Source: Rhodoferax sp. OV413 (lineage in GTDB: Bacteria; Pseudomonadota; Gammaproteobacteria; Burkholderiales; Burkholderiaceae_C). Taken from it: 7,856 nt of DNA. This document shows positions 1 through 5,782 of the stretch, one piece after another. The position numbers and the translations under genes were made by a program. Location of the stretch: assembly GCA_945861195.1 (NCBI GenBank), contig CAMATS010000090.1:1-7856 (forward strand), in the 5' to 3' direction. Each line of letters begins with the position of its first letter. Positions within the stretch are counted from its first letter, which is position 1. Under the pieces are notes generated by a model that had not been told where the DNA came from, ran no database searches, and saw only the letters and a program-made list of their open reading frames with translations.

Positions 1-662
1 TCAGCCTCGGTCAATTTACCAGCCTTGTTGAGCAGTTTCAAGGGTATGGGCGCCTTACCCAAATCATGCATCAGGCCTGCCATCCCGGCCGAGCGGATTT
101 CTGCTGCATCAAGCCCGAGTTGGCGCGCCAGTGCCGCCATTAAGGCGCACACAGCAACCGAGTGAAGGTAGGTGTAGTTGTCGGCGGTTTTCAGGCGTGC
201 CAGACTGATCAAGGCGGCTGGATTTCGAGCAACCGAACCAGAAATCTCCTCCACCAGCAAGCGCGCGCTGCCGACGTCGACCGATTGACCCATTCGAACA
301 TGGTCAAACATCGTCTCCACCGCCTCTTTGGCCTGCGCGCAAATCCGTGCGGCTCGATCTATTTCTTGCTCTATGGTCAGGGTAGATGGGCGAGGCTTAG
401 CGCTCGCAACCGGCGCAAGAGATGCCGTAATTTCAGCCTCGGACTCGGCTTCGGTCACCGCCGGCACATCAGCCGCAACATCTAGCCCCTTTTGGCTATC
501 GATCCAGACTTCTTTGATACTGCTGGCAAGAATAGCGGCAAGATCCGCGTCGCTTGAGAGCACGAACCCGCTTCGCATGAAAGGATGTTCCATCCAGGAG
601 CCGCAAAACTCCTTGATATGCATCCCAAGGGTCAACTGTTTGACGCCAATACGCTTGAGCAT
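1..662 (-). CDS. DUF3391 + HD-GYP cyclic-di-GMP phosphodiesterase, N-terminal part (3' end outside window)
   Basis: The minus strand is open from an ATG at 662 to the left edge (220 codons). The start MLKRIGVKQLTLGMHIKEF and the following 'EHPF...GFVL' stretch match the DUF3391 domain (about residues 1-65) that precedes many HD-GYP domains. An Ala/Glu-rich linker follows (about 65-95). The HD-GYP domain then begins, with YLHS (H167), the metal-binding pair MHDLGK (H199, D200) and the family continuation IPLKLLNKAGKLTE. Such proteins hydrolyse cyclic di-GMP in the cytoplasm and so affect motility and biofilm formation. The GYP motif itself would lie beyond the edge, so catalytic completeness cannot be judged. 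AGAGGA lies about 11 nt before the ATG as a possible ribosome binding site. TATTAT at 691-686 is a -10-like hexamer without a clear -35. The gene is divergent from the aminotransferase and has no obvious link to the catabolic genes. The domain call is firm. Confidence 0.93.
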   Translation of the reverse strand, partial: MLKRIGVKQLTLGMHIKEFCGSWMEHPFMRSGFVLSSDADLAAILASSIKEVWIDSQKGLDVAADVPAVTEAESEAEITASLAPVASAKPRPSTLTIEQEIDRAARICAQAKEAVETMFDHVRMGQSVDVGSARLLVEEISGSVARNPAALISLARLKTADNYTYLHSVAVCALMAALARQLGLDAAEIRSAGMAGLMHDLGKAPIPLKLLNKAGKLTEA

Positions 663-785
663 GAAAAGCCCAGATCCTCTACTAAATAATAAGCGGCTTT
701 TTTTCTCCCTGACCTGCCGCTGGAGCCGCAAGTATAGGCGGGTCACATCGGCTGGTAGACAATCTTGGTTCAACCGAGACTGCCC

Positions 786-2096
786 ATGAATCAGCAATCT
801 GCACTTATGACCGAGGCCCTGAAGCACATGCCACAGGGCGTCGCAGAAAATTATCGGTACTGGGGCGATACAAAAACCGTATTTATAAAAAGTGCGAAGG
901 GCTGCGAATTAACCGACAGCGACGGCAAGACCTATGTAGATTTCCGTCTCGGTTACGGGCCGATTATTCTGGGCTACAGAGACCAGCGTGTCGACCAGGC
1001 CGTGATTGAGCAGATCACCCGTCGCGGCACACTCTCAGGGTTCTCAACCGAACTCGACACAGAGGTAGTGTGCCAAATCAAGGCGCTTTGCCCCAATATT
1101 GACAAAATACGGTTTGCCAATTCTGGCACCGAGGCCATCATGGGTGCTGTGCGCACGGCGCGCGGCTTTACCGGGCGCGACCGCATCGCCATCGTCGAAG
1201 GTGGGTTTCATGGCTTGCACGACGAGATGATGTGGAAGTCGGACCTGGAAAACTGGGATCCCACGGGTCTTGTAGAGCCGGGCATCGTGCCGTTTGGCGC
1301 GGGCGTACCGCAACGTTCCCGCGAATTGCTTGACATCATCCGCCTCAACGATTTCGAACTACTGGAGCAGCTTTTTGTCGCTCGGTCTGACACACTTGCC
1401 GCTGTGGTGTTGGAGCCAATTATCGGCAATGCTGGCAGTATTGCAGCGACCCCGGCATGGCTGCAGCGCTTGCGCGATCTGTGCAGCCAACACGGCGCGC
1501 TGTTGATCCTTGATGAGGTCAAGACCGGATTTCGGGTTGCCAAGGGGGGTGCGCAGGCTCTTTACGGTGTCCATGCCGACCTGACCACCTATGCCAAGGC
1601 ACTTGGCAATGGCTACCCGGTGGCAGCCTTTGGCGGTCGCGCCGAGGTGATGGACGTGGTGGGATCGCACGCGGGCGGCGTTGTGCATGGTGGCACCTAC
1701 ACGGCCAACTTGGTTGCACTGGGTGCGGCCCATGCCACCTTGAAAATCCTGGCCCAAACCGATGCGCTCTACACCATCGACCAGGTTGGCTCAAGGATCA
1801 GGGATCTGCTGGGACGCGTGTTCTTGGCTGCCAGCATTGAGCACGCGTTTGCCGGCCCAGCGGCAATGTTCGGCATCCATTTCACGCCCCAGGTGCCTGC
1901 CAACTACCGTGACTGGCGCATGAGTGACACCGAGCTGTACCGGCGCTTTGCCTGGGAACTGATTGAGCGCGGCGTGATGCTAGAGCCCGATTCCCGTGAA
2001 CCTTGGTTTATCTGCGAAGCACACCAGAGCGTCGATTTCGCCTGGCTTGAAGACATGGCCACACGCTCCATCCAGGCTGCGCAACGCTCACCGTGA
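786..2096 (+). CDS. Class-III PLP aminotransferase, glutamate-1-semialdehyde aminomutase-like
   Basis: A 436-aa fold-type I PLP enzyme. Visible motifs, numbered from the ATG at 786: NSGTEA (112-117, phosphate-binding loop), FHG (141-143, the aromatic residue that stacks on PLP, usually YHG), LILDEVKTGFR (240-250, D243 pairing with the pyridine nitrogen) and YAKALGNGYP (269-278, K271 the Schiff-base lysine). HGGTYTAN (301-308) matches the second-subunit phosphate contact. Order and spacing follow the GSAM/HemL branch and length is normal. The C-terminal 'EPDSREPWFICEAH' differs from housekeeping HemL, so I do not call it hemL. Such paralogues are usually annotated only as aspartate-aminotransferase-family or GSA-aminotransferase-like proteins of unknown substrate. 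The frame opens at a TTG (765) with no clear ribosome binding site. ATG 786 or ATG 807 is more likely, because the family motif 'EALKHMPQGV' begins just after 807. It is convergent with the downstream hydrolase (15-bp gap), with no terminator hairpin between them. Confidence 0.88.
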   Translation: MNQQSALMTEALKHMPQGVAENYRYWGDTKTVFIKSAKGCELTDSDGKTYVDFRLGYGPIILGYRDQRVDQAVIEQITRRGTLSGFSTELDTEVVCQIKALCPNIDKIRFANSGTEAIMGAVRTARGFTGRDRIAIVEGGFHGLHDEMMWKSDLENWDPTGLVEPGIVPFGAGVPQRSRELLDIIRLNDFELLEQLFVARSDTLAAVVLEPIIGNAGSIAATPAWLQRLRDLCSQHGALLILDEVKTGFRVAKGGAQALYGVHADLTTYAKALGNGYPVAAFGGRAEVMDVVGSHAGGVVHGGTYTANLVALGAAHATLKILAQTDALYTIDQVGSRIRDLLGRVFLAASIEHAFAGPAAMFGIHFTPQVPANYRDWRMSDTELYRRFAWELIERGVMLEPDSREPWFICEAHQSVDFAWLEDMATRSIQAAQRSP

Positions 2097-2111
2097 TGCG
2101 GTCACCCGGCC

Positions 2112-2999
2112 TTAAGCCACCAAGGTCCGCTTGAAGAAGTCTAGCGTGCGCGACCATGACAACTCGGCGGCTGGCGGGTTGAAGCGTGGTGTGGAGTTGT
2201 TGTGAAAACCGTGTTGCGTGCCGGCATAGACATGACCTTCATGCCCAATGCCCTGTGCCTTGAGTGCAGCCTCAAAGCCGGGCCACTGCCCGTTGATACG
2301 GGGGTCATCGCTGGCGAAGTGCAGCAGCAAATCGGCCTTGATCTTCGGGACCTTGGAGGCCTCCGCTGCAGAGCCATAAAAAGGTACGCCACAGCGCAGA
2401 TCACTGCCTAGCTCAACCGCCAAGTGGTTGACGATCCCGCCGCCCCAGCAAAAGCCGGTCGCGCCCATTCGGCCGTTAGCCAGCGGGTGACTCTTGAGGA
2501 AGACCGCGCTGTTGAGCATGTCTTGGTTGAGTTTTTTGGGCTCCAGAGCGGCCTGGAGTTTGGTCCCGGCATCGTCATTGCCGGGGTAGCCCCCAACCGG
2601 CGCCAAGCCATCTGGCGCCAGCGCCAAAAAGCCGGCCAGACCCAAGCGCCTCGCCACGTCTTCAATGTAGGGATTGAGCCCGCGGTTTTCATGAATGACC
2701 AAGACTGCCGGATGCGGCCCAGCCTTGGCGGGCTCCACCAGATAGGCCTTCATCTGTCCGGAACTGCCGCCCGCAGAGGCGTACTGAACATACTGGGTTT
2801 TGATGCGTTCGTCGGTGTTGGCGACCGTCTGGGCATTGGCATAGCGGGGAAACATGGCCTGTGCCATGGCCAAGCCGCCCACCACGACGGCACTGGCGCG
2901 GGCCAGAAACTCTCGGCGGTCCATGCCGCCGTGACAGTACTCGTCATAGAGAGCGTAAATTTTTGGGTCTATGGTCTGGGCGGAATCAGTTTGGTTCAT
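2112..2999 (-). CDS. Tat-exported dienelactone hydrolase family protein (YghX-like)
   Basis: A 295-aa alpha/beta hydrolase. Residues 1-26 carry the 'DPKIYALYDEYCHGGM' leader that I associate with YghX-type dienelactone hydrolases. A twin-arginine signal follows: DRREFLARA (R28, R29), a hydrophobic stretch to about residue 50 and an Ala-X-Ala site (ANA/QT, cleavage after residue 56), implying folded export to the periplasm. The catalytic set is complete: E104 in VIHENRG, nucleophile C184 in GFCWGG, D231 or D232 in ASDDP, and H263 in GTQHGFH. This Cys-Asp-His triad with an activating Glu is the hallmark of carboxymethylenebutenolidase. That enzyme hydrolyses dienelactone to maleylacetate in chloroaromatic and related pathways, but many family members act on other esters or lactones, so the substrate is not known. 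The start has no good ribosome binding site and lies 6 nt after the stop of a small ORF, so translational coupling is possible. The early start is preferred over M26 because the leader matches family members. Confidence 0.92.
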   Translation of the reverse strand: MNQTDSAQTIDPKIYALYDEYCHGGMDRREFLARASAVVVGGLAMAQAMFPRYANAQTVANTDERIKTQYVQYASAGGSSGQMKAYLVEPAKAGPHPAVLVIHENRGLNPYIEDVARRLGLAGFLALAPDGLAPVGGYPGNDDAGTKLQAALEPKKLNQDMLNSAVFLKSHPLANGRMGATGFCWGGGIVNHLAVELGSDLRCGVPFYGSAAEASKVPKIKADLLLHFASDDPRINGQWPGFEAALKAQGIGHEGHVYAGTQHGFHNNSTPRFNPPAAELSWSRTLDFFKRTLVA

Positions 3000-3005
3000 G
3001 GGAAG

Positions 3006-3236
3006 TTAGCTGTAAGCTTGTAAATAAAGGCGAAAGAAATTATGCCTGTCGTTTGACCAGCCCAGGATGGCCACGGCTGGGCTGGGCCTTTTAAGATCAG
3101 TCAGTGCTGTCGACGCGGCAGCAGGCCGTGATGCATAACTCTTGACATCCAGTTGGACTTGGATCAAACCAAGTGGGCTTGCTTCTGCCGACCACGAGAT
3201 GGCAGCAATAACAACATTCAGCAGCAGTTTTTTCAT
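3006..3236 (-). CDS. Small secreted protein of unknown function (76 aa), upstream of the dienelactone hydrolase gene
   Basis: This ATG is preceded by GGAGG with a 6-nt spacer (3247-3243), the strongest ribosome binding site in the window. The N-terminus is a textbook Sec signal peptide: MKK, the hydrophobic run LLLNVVIAAISW, then a SAEA/S cleavage site near residue 19. The remaining about 57 residues (starting SPLGLIQVQLDVKSY) match no family I recognise. The latter part, rich in Ala, Ser and Pro, looks less like a folded protein and contains a 9-bp inverted repeat in its DNA. The TAA lies 6 nt before the start of the hydrolase gene on the same strand, so the two may be co-transcribed. Two readings remain. 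It may be a genuine tiny exported protein. It may also be the surviving 5' end of a longer secreted-protein gene that has decayed, which fits the scarred region just upstream. A GTG two codons earlier (3242) is in frame but overlaps the ribosome binding site and is less likely. Confidence 0.5.
   Translation of the reverse strand: MKKLLLNVVIAAISWSAEASPLGLIQVQLDVKSYASRPAAASTALTDLKRPSPAVAILGWSNDRHNFFRLYLQAYS
3057..3085 (+). terminator. 9-bp stem-loop followed by a short T run on the plus strand
   Basis: CCAGCCCAG (3057-3065) and CTGGGCTGG (3077-3085) are exact reverse complements separated by 11 nt. On the plus strand GCCTTTTAAG follows, giving only four T residues, so as an intrinsic terminator it is weak. 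No plus-strand gene ends nearby, and the element lies inside the small minus-strand ORF. On the minus strand no T run follows. It could be a relic terminator, an RNA structure in the leader of the hydrolase transcript, or chance. The inverted repeat is certain and its function is not. Confidence 0.3.
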
Positions 3237-3258
3237 CCTCACCCTCCATTTTCACATT

Positions 3259-3384
3259 CTATGGCGCAACCTTCGCTGGATGCCGCCAGTCCCAGAGTGC
3301 TACTGGCACAGCATCTTGCCACAGCCCCAAACGAGCCGCTGTTGCGTCTTTTTCGGCTGCGGCGTAGGCTAGGCGGTCCTCGGG
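3259..3384 (-). pseudogene. Thermonuclease (SNase/nuc family) gene relic, C-terminal 41 codons only
   Basis: The minus-strand frame from 3384 to the TAG at 3259 reads PEDRLAY, then AAAEKDATAARLGLWQ, then DAVPVALWDWRHPAKVAP. This is the pattern of the C-terminal helix and tail of secreted bacterial thermonuclease-like proteins (PF00565): '(T/S)PEDR.AYA.AE..AR....GLW.D..PV.PWDWR'. The catalytic OB-fold part, with its Asp, Arg and Glu residues, is absent. Upstream in frame there is no start codon of merit and a TGA occurs at 3450. The homology stops where a 130-bp IS21-like element begins (3385), so the 5' part appears to have been lost when that element or a larger parent inserted or recombined. 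The fragment is too short for activity. It is read in the same direction as the small secreted ORF and the hydrolase, 22 nt upstream of the former. The family call rests on motif memory rather than a search. Confidence 0.6.
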
Positions 3385-3514
3385 TGTTGGCGCTGACTTT
3401 TGACCCACCCACAATGGGCGGCTGCTAGCCCGCTCCCAGCAACGGGTTCAAGGTGATCGCGCTGGGTAACAGGGAGTCGGCACAGACAGGGTCAATTTGG
3501 CGTCAGCGTCAACA
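3385..3514. mobile_element. 130-bp IS21-like miniature element or deletion relic with terminal inverted repeats
   Basis: The left end reads TGTTGGCGCTGAC then TTTTGACCC. The right end, read on the minus strand from 3514, is TGTTGACGCTGAC, then GCCA, then AATTGACCC. The outer 13 bp match at 12 positions, and after a 4-nt offset TTGACCC recurs. Ends of the form TG...CA carrying repeated TTGACC/GTCAGCGCCAA blocks are typical, as I recall them, of IS21-family elements in beta-proteobacteria. A further GGTCAAAA block lies just outside at 3520-3527. The internal about 80 bp encodes no transposase, so this would be a non-autonomous miniature element or what remains after internal deletion of istA/istB. 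I see no flanking target-site duplication (cggg on the left, cttat on the right). The left boundary coincides with the break in the thermonuclease relic. The inverted repeat is directly visible, and the IS21 assignment is inference. Confidence 0.45.
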
Positions 3515-3698
3515 CTTATGGTCAAAAAACTACTCTGAGCCAATTTCAGACTAGGAACAGGCCTGGCAGGGGCAACTTCCATAGGTGTGATACTTGGGGT
3601 CTGTGGTTGCAACGCTTAACGGCACCACCGAGACGGTTATTACACGAAACAGGACCTGCCAAAAGCCGTGTCTGGGTACAAATCAATCGAGGTCATCC
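3515..3698. other. Intergenic leader of the decarboxylase gene
   Basis: This is about 180 bp between the IS-like relic and the decarboxylase start, with no convincing gene. It contains the 8-bp palindrome GTTGCAAC at 3606-3613, about 90 bp before the start codon, which could be part of a regulator site. I could not find a -35/-10 pair with acceptable spacing. The plus-strand frame of the decarboxylase stays open back to a TTG at 3594, but that extension is unlike the family and lacks a ribosome binding site. Confidence 0.5.
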
Positions 3699-4772
3699 AT
3701 GAACACCCCACTGCAGACTTTACCAGTCCGGCCTTATCGACGCATTGCGACGGAGGAGGCGTTTTCCCCGCCTGAAATGCTCGACATTTACCGGCGTATT
3801 CTGGCCAAGGCTGACGTGGATGTGGGCTTCAAGCACCTGATGGGCTTCTACATGAGCAGCCCAAGTGAGCGTGCGCAACACATCATGCGCTGCCTGACCG
3901 ACTTGGACGCGTTACGCTTGCAGCACATGGACATGGCCGGCATCGATGTACAGGTTCTTGGGCTGACTTCACCGGGTGTACAGATCATGGATAAGGACAC
4001 CGCAGTGGCCTTTGCCCCTTTAGCCAACGATATCCTAGCCGATGCCATACGCCGCCACCCCGATCGCTTGGTGGGGATGATTGCCGTCGCCCCGCAAGAT
4101 CCCGCTGCAGCCGCGAGGGAAATCCAACGTGGTGTGAATCAGTTGGGGATGAACGCAGTGGTGATCAATTCGCACACGCAGGGCGAATACTTGTCGGCCA
4201 CCAAGTTTTGGCCCATCTTTGAAGCCGCCGAGGCGTTGGATACCCCTATCTACCTGCACCCGAATGCCATGCCTGCCAGCATGATCCAGCCCTTTCTGGA
4301 GGCAGGTTTGGATGGCGCAATTTACGGTTTTGGCGTCGAGACCGGCTTGCACGCTCTGCGGTTGATCACCTCCGGCGTATTTGACCGTTTTCCCAAACTC
4401 CAGGTTATCTTGGGGCACATGGGTGAGGCCCTGCCTTTTTGGGCTTATCGGCTCGATTACATGCATGGCGCGACAGTCAAATCCAAGCGCTACCCCAGTG
4501 TGCAGCCCCTCCGACGTCAACCCAGTGACTACCTGCGTGAAAACTTCCATATCACCAACAGTGGTGTGGCGTGGGGTGCGGCACTGAAGTTCACACAAGA
4601 CTTCATGGGGCCCGATCGGGTGCTTTACGCTATGGACTACCCCTACCAATATGTGCCCGAAGAAGTCGTGATGCTGGAAAACCTAGATATGGCGCCGCAG
4701 GTGCGCAAGGCATTTTTCCAAGACAACGCCGAACGATTATTCAAGATCGCCCCCACCGCAAAATCCGTCTAA
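3699..4772 (+). CDS. LigW-like amidohydrolase-superfamily decarboxylase (5-carboxyvanillate decarboxylase type)
   Basis: A 357-aa TIM-barrel protein of the Amidohydro_2 (PF04909) family. It belongs to the group that removes an aromatic carboxyl group without oxidation: LigW, gamma-resorcylate decarboxylase and related enzymes. RRIATEEAF (14-22), INSHTQGEYL (156-165), YLHP (185-188), GLDGAIYGFGVETG (203-216), GHMGEALPFW (239-248), YRLDYMH (250-256) and YAMDYPYQY (310-318) correspond closely to LigW as I remember it. The metal and catalytic positions are present: E19, H187, H240, R251, D313 and Y316. In gamma-resorcylate decarboxylase the first motif is EEHF with a metal-binding His; here it is EEAF, which favours the LigW branch. 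The ATG at 3699 is supported by GAGG with a 6-nt spacer and by the family N-terminus. The protein has no signal peptide and should be cytoplasmic, using a divalent metal such as Mn. The binding-protein gene follows after 28 bp, suggesting an operon. The likely substrate is an aromatic carboxylate bearing a neighbouring hydroxyl; its identity is unknown. Confidence 0.88.
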   Translation: MNTPLQTLPVRPYRRIATEEAFSPPEMLDIYRRILAKADVDVGFKHLMGFYMSSPSERAQHIMRCLTDLDALRLQHMDMAGIDVQVLGLTSPGVQIMDKDTAVAFAPLANDILADAIRRHPDRLVGMIAVAPQDPAAAAREIQRGVNQLGMNAVVINSHTQGEYLSATKFWPIFEAAEALDTPIYLHPNAMPASMIQPFLEAGLDGAIYGFGVETGLHALRLITSGVFDRFPKLQVILGHMGEALPFWAYRLDYMHGATVKSKRYPSVQPLRRQPSDYLRENFHITNSGVAWGAALKFTQDFMGPDRVLYAMDYPYQYVPEEVVMLENLDMAPQVRKAFFQDNAERLFKIAPTAKSV

Positions 4773-4800
4773 TGCTTATAAGCCCAACTGGAGACTGTTC

Positions 4801-5781
4801 ATGACATCCATTTATCGCCGACGCACCGCCGCACTGATCGCTGCTCTGCTTGCTAGTTGGGGCGGGGTCGCTTGGGGGCAAAACAGCTACCCCAACCAAC
4901 CCATCAAAATCATCGTGCCATTTACGCCGGGAACCGGCATGGACACCATCGCACGCGTGATCGCACCCCGCTTGAGTGAGCGCCTAGGTCAGCCTGTTGT
5001 TGTTCAAAACCAGCCGGGCGCCAGTGGCAACATAGGCGCTGAGTCAGTGGCCAAATCAACGCCCGATGGCTATACCGTCTTGATGGGAGCCAACACCATG
5101 TTGATTGCTTCGCAGCTTTATAAGAATCCGAACTTTGATCCCGTGAAGGACTTTTCATCCGTCGCGATGGCTGCCTACGGGTCTTTGATGCTGGTGGCCA
5201 ACCCCAAAACGGGCATTAAATCGGTGCCCGATTTGGTCAAGCAAGCGCAGGCAAAGCCGGGCTCAATCAGCTTCGGCTCCCCCGGCGTGGGAACACCGCA
5301 CCATATGGCCATGGAGTTGTTTAAACTCGAATCGAACACTTTCATGCTGCATGTGCCGTACCGTGGCTCGGCCGGCTATACGCAGGATTTATTAGGCGGT
5401 GAACTCAACGTCGGCTTTTTGCCTGTCCACATTGCCCAAGGGCTTGTGAAGAGCGGGCGTCTGAACGCGTTGGCTGTTGGCAGCACCAACCGTCACCCCG
5501 TGGCACCCGAGGTGCCCACCTTTGAGGAGGTGGGCGTCAAACGCGTCGATGTCGACCTTTGGTACGCATTCTTTGTCCCCAGCAAAACTCCCTTGCCGGT
5601 GGTGACGCGACTAAACTCCGAGATGACAGCTATCTTGCGACAAAACGAGGTCAAAGATATTCTAGGTAAGGCCGGCTTAGATGCGTCGCCCTCCAGCCCT
5701 TCGGAGCTGGCTGCCATCGTGGTCAAAGACTACCCCCGCTGGGGCAACGTGATTCGCATAAAACAAATTTCTGCCGAGTAA
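4801..5781 (+). CDS. Bug/TctC-family tripartite tricarboxylate transporter periplasmic substrate-binding protein
   Basis: A 326-aa periplasmic solute-binding protein. It begins with a Sec signal peptide (RRR at 6-8, a hydrophobic stretch to about residue 24, and AWG/QNSYP cleavage near residue 26). Family landmarks follow: YPNQPIKIIVPFTPGTGMDTIAR (30-52), VVVQNQPGASGNIGAESVAKSTPDGYT (66-92), ISFGSPGVGTPHHMAMELFK (156-175), VPYRGSAGYTQDLLGG (185-200) and DLWYAFFVPSKTPLPVV (252-268). These are standard for Bug proteins, which are hugely expanded in Burkholderiales and bind carboxylates, including aromatic acids such as phthalates. The two membrane subunits (TctA and TctB) are not in the window; orphan Bug genes of this kind often share transporters encoded elsewhere. 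GGAG with a 7-nt spacer precedes the ATG. Its place directly after the decarboxylase gene suggests it captures that enzyme's substrate. Its TAA is 1 nt from the stop of the convergent hydroxylase gene. Confidence 0.95.
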   Translation: MTSIYRRRTAALIAALLASWGGVAWGQNSYPNQPIKIIVPFTPGTGMDTIARVIAPRLSERLGQPVVVQNQPGASGNIGAESVAKSTPDGYTVLMGANTMLIASQLYKNPNFDPVKDFSSVAMAAYGSLMLVANPKTGIKSVPDLVKQAQAKPGSISFGSPGVGTPHHMAMELFKLESNTFMLHVPYRGSAGYTQDLLGGELNVGFLPVHIAQGLVKSGRLNALAVGSTNRHPVAPEVPTFEEVGVKRVDVDLWYAFFVPSKTPLPVVTRLNSEMTAILRQNEVKDILGKAGLDASPSSPSELAAIVVKDYPRWGNVIRIKQISAE

Positions 5782-5782
5782 C

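Noticed and set aside
692..721. AGCGGC/GCCGCT inverted repeat with an internal T run between the divergent genes
   Set aside because: The 18-nt loop is too long for an intrinsic terminator, and no gene ends there.
162..789. Plus-strand frames at 162-485 and 328-789 over the left end
   Set aside because: Both lie opposite the clearly recognisable DUF3391/HD-GYP coding sequence and have no motifs.
2424..3023. Plus-strand 199-codon frame opposite the dienelactone hydrolase
   Set aside because: It is the antisense shadow of a gene with intact catalytic motifs and has no domain pattern of its own.
3448..3582. Minus-strand 44-codon ORF beginning MEVAPARPV, in frame with the thermonuclease relic
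   Set aside because: No ribosome binding site, it crosses the IS-like end, and it does not resemble a thermonuclease N-terminus. A chance frame is more likely.
3594..3698. 35-residue N-terminal extension of the decarboxylase frame
   Set aside because: It starts at TTG without a ribosome site and is unlike the family. The ATG at 3699 has GAGG at a good distance and matches the family N-terminus.
4035..4649. Minus-strand 204-codon frame opposite the decarboxylase
   Set aside because: Antisense shadow. The plus strand carries the conserved metal-binding and catalytic residues.
4774..4783. GCTTATAAGC palindrome between the decarboxylase and binding-protein genes
   Set aside because: A 10-bp self-complementary stretch with no loop in a 28-bp intra-operon gap. 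No terminator or operator context supports it.
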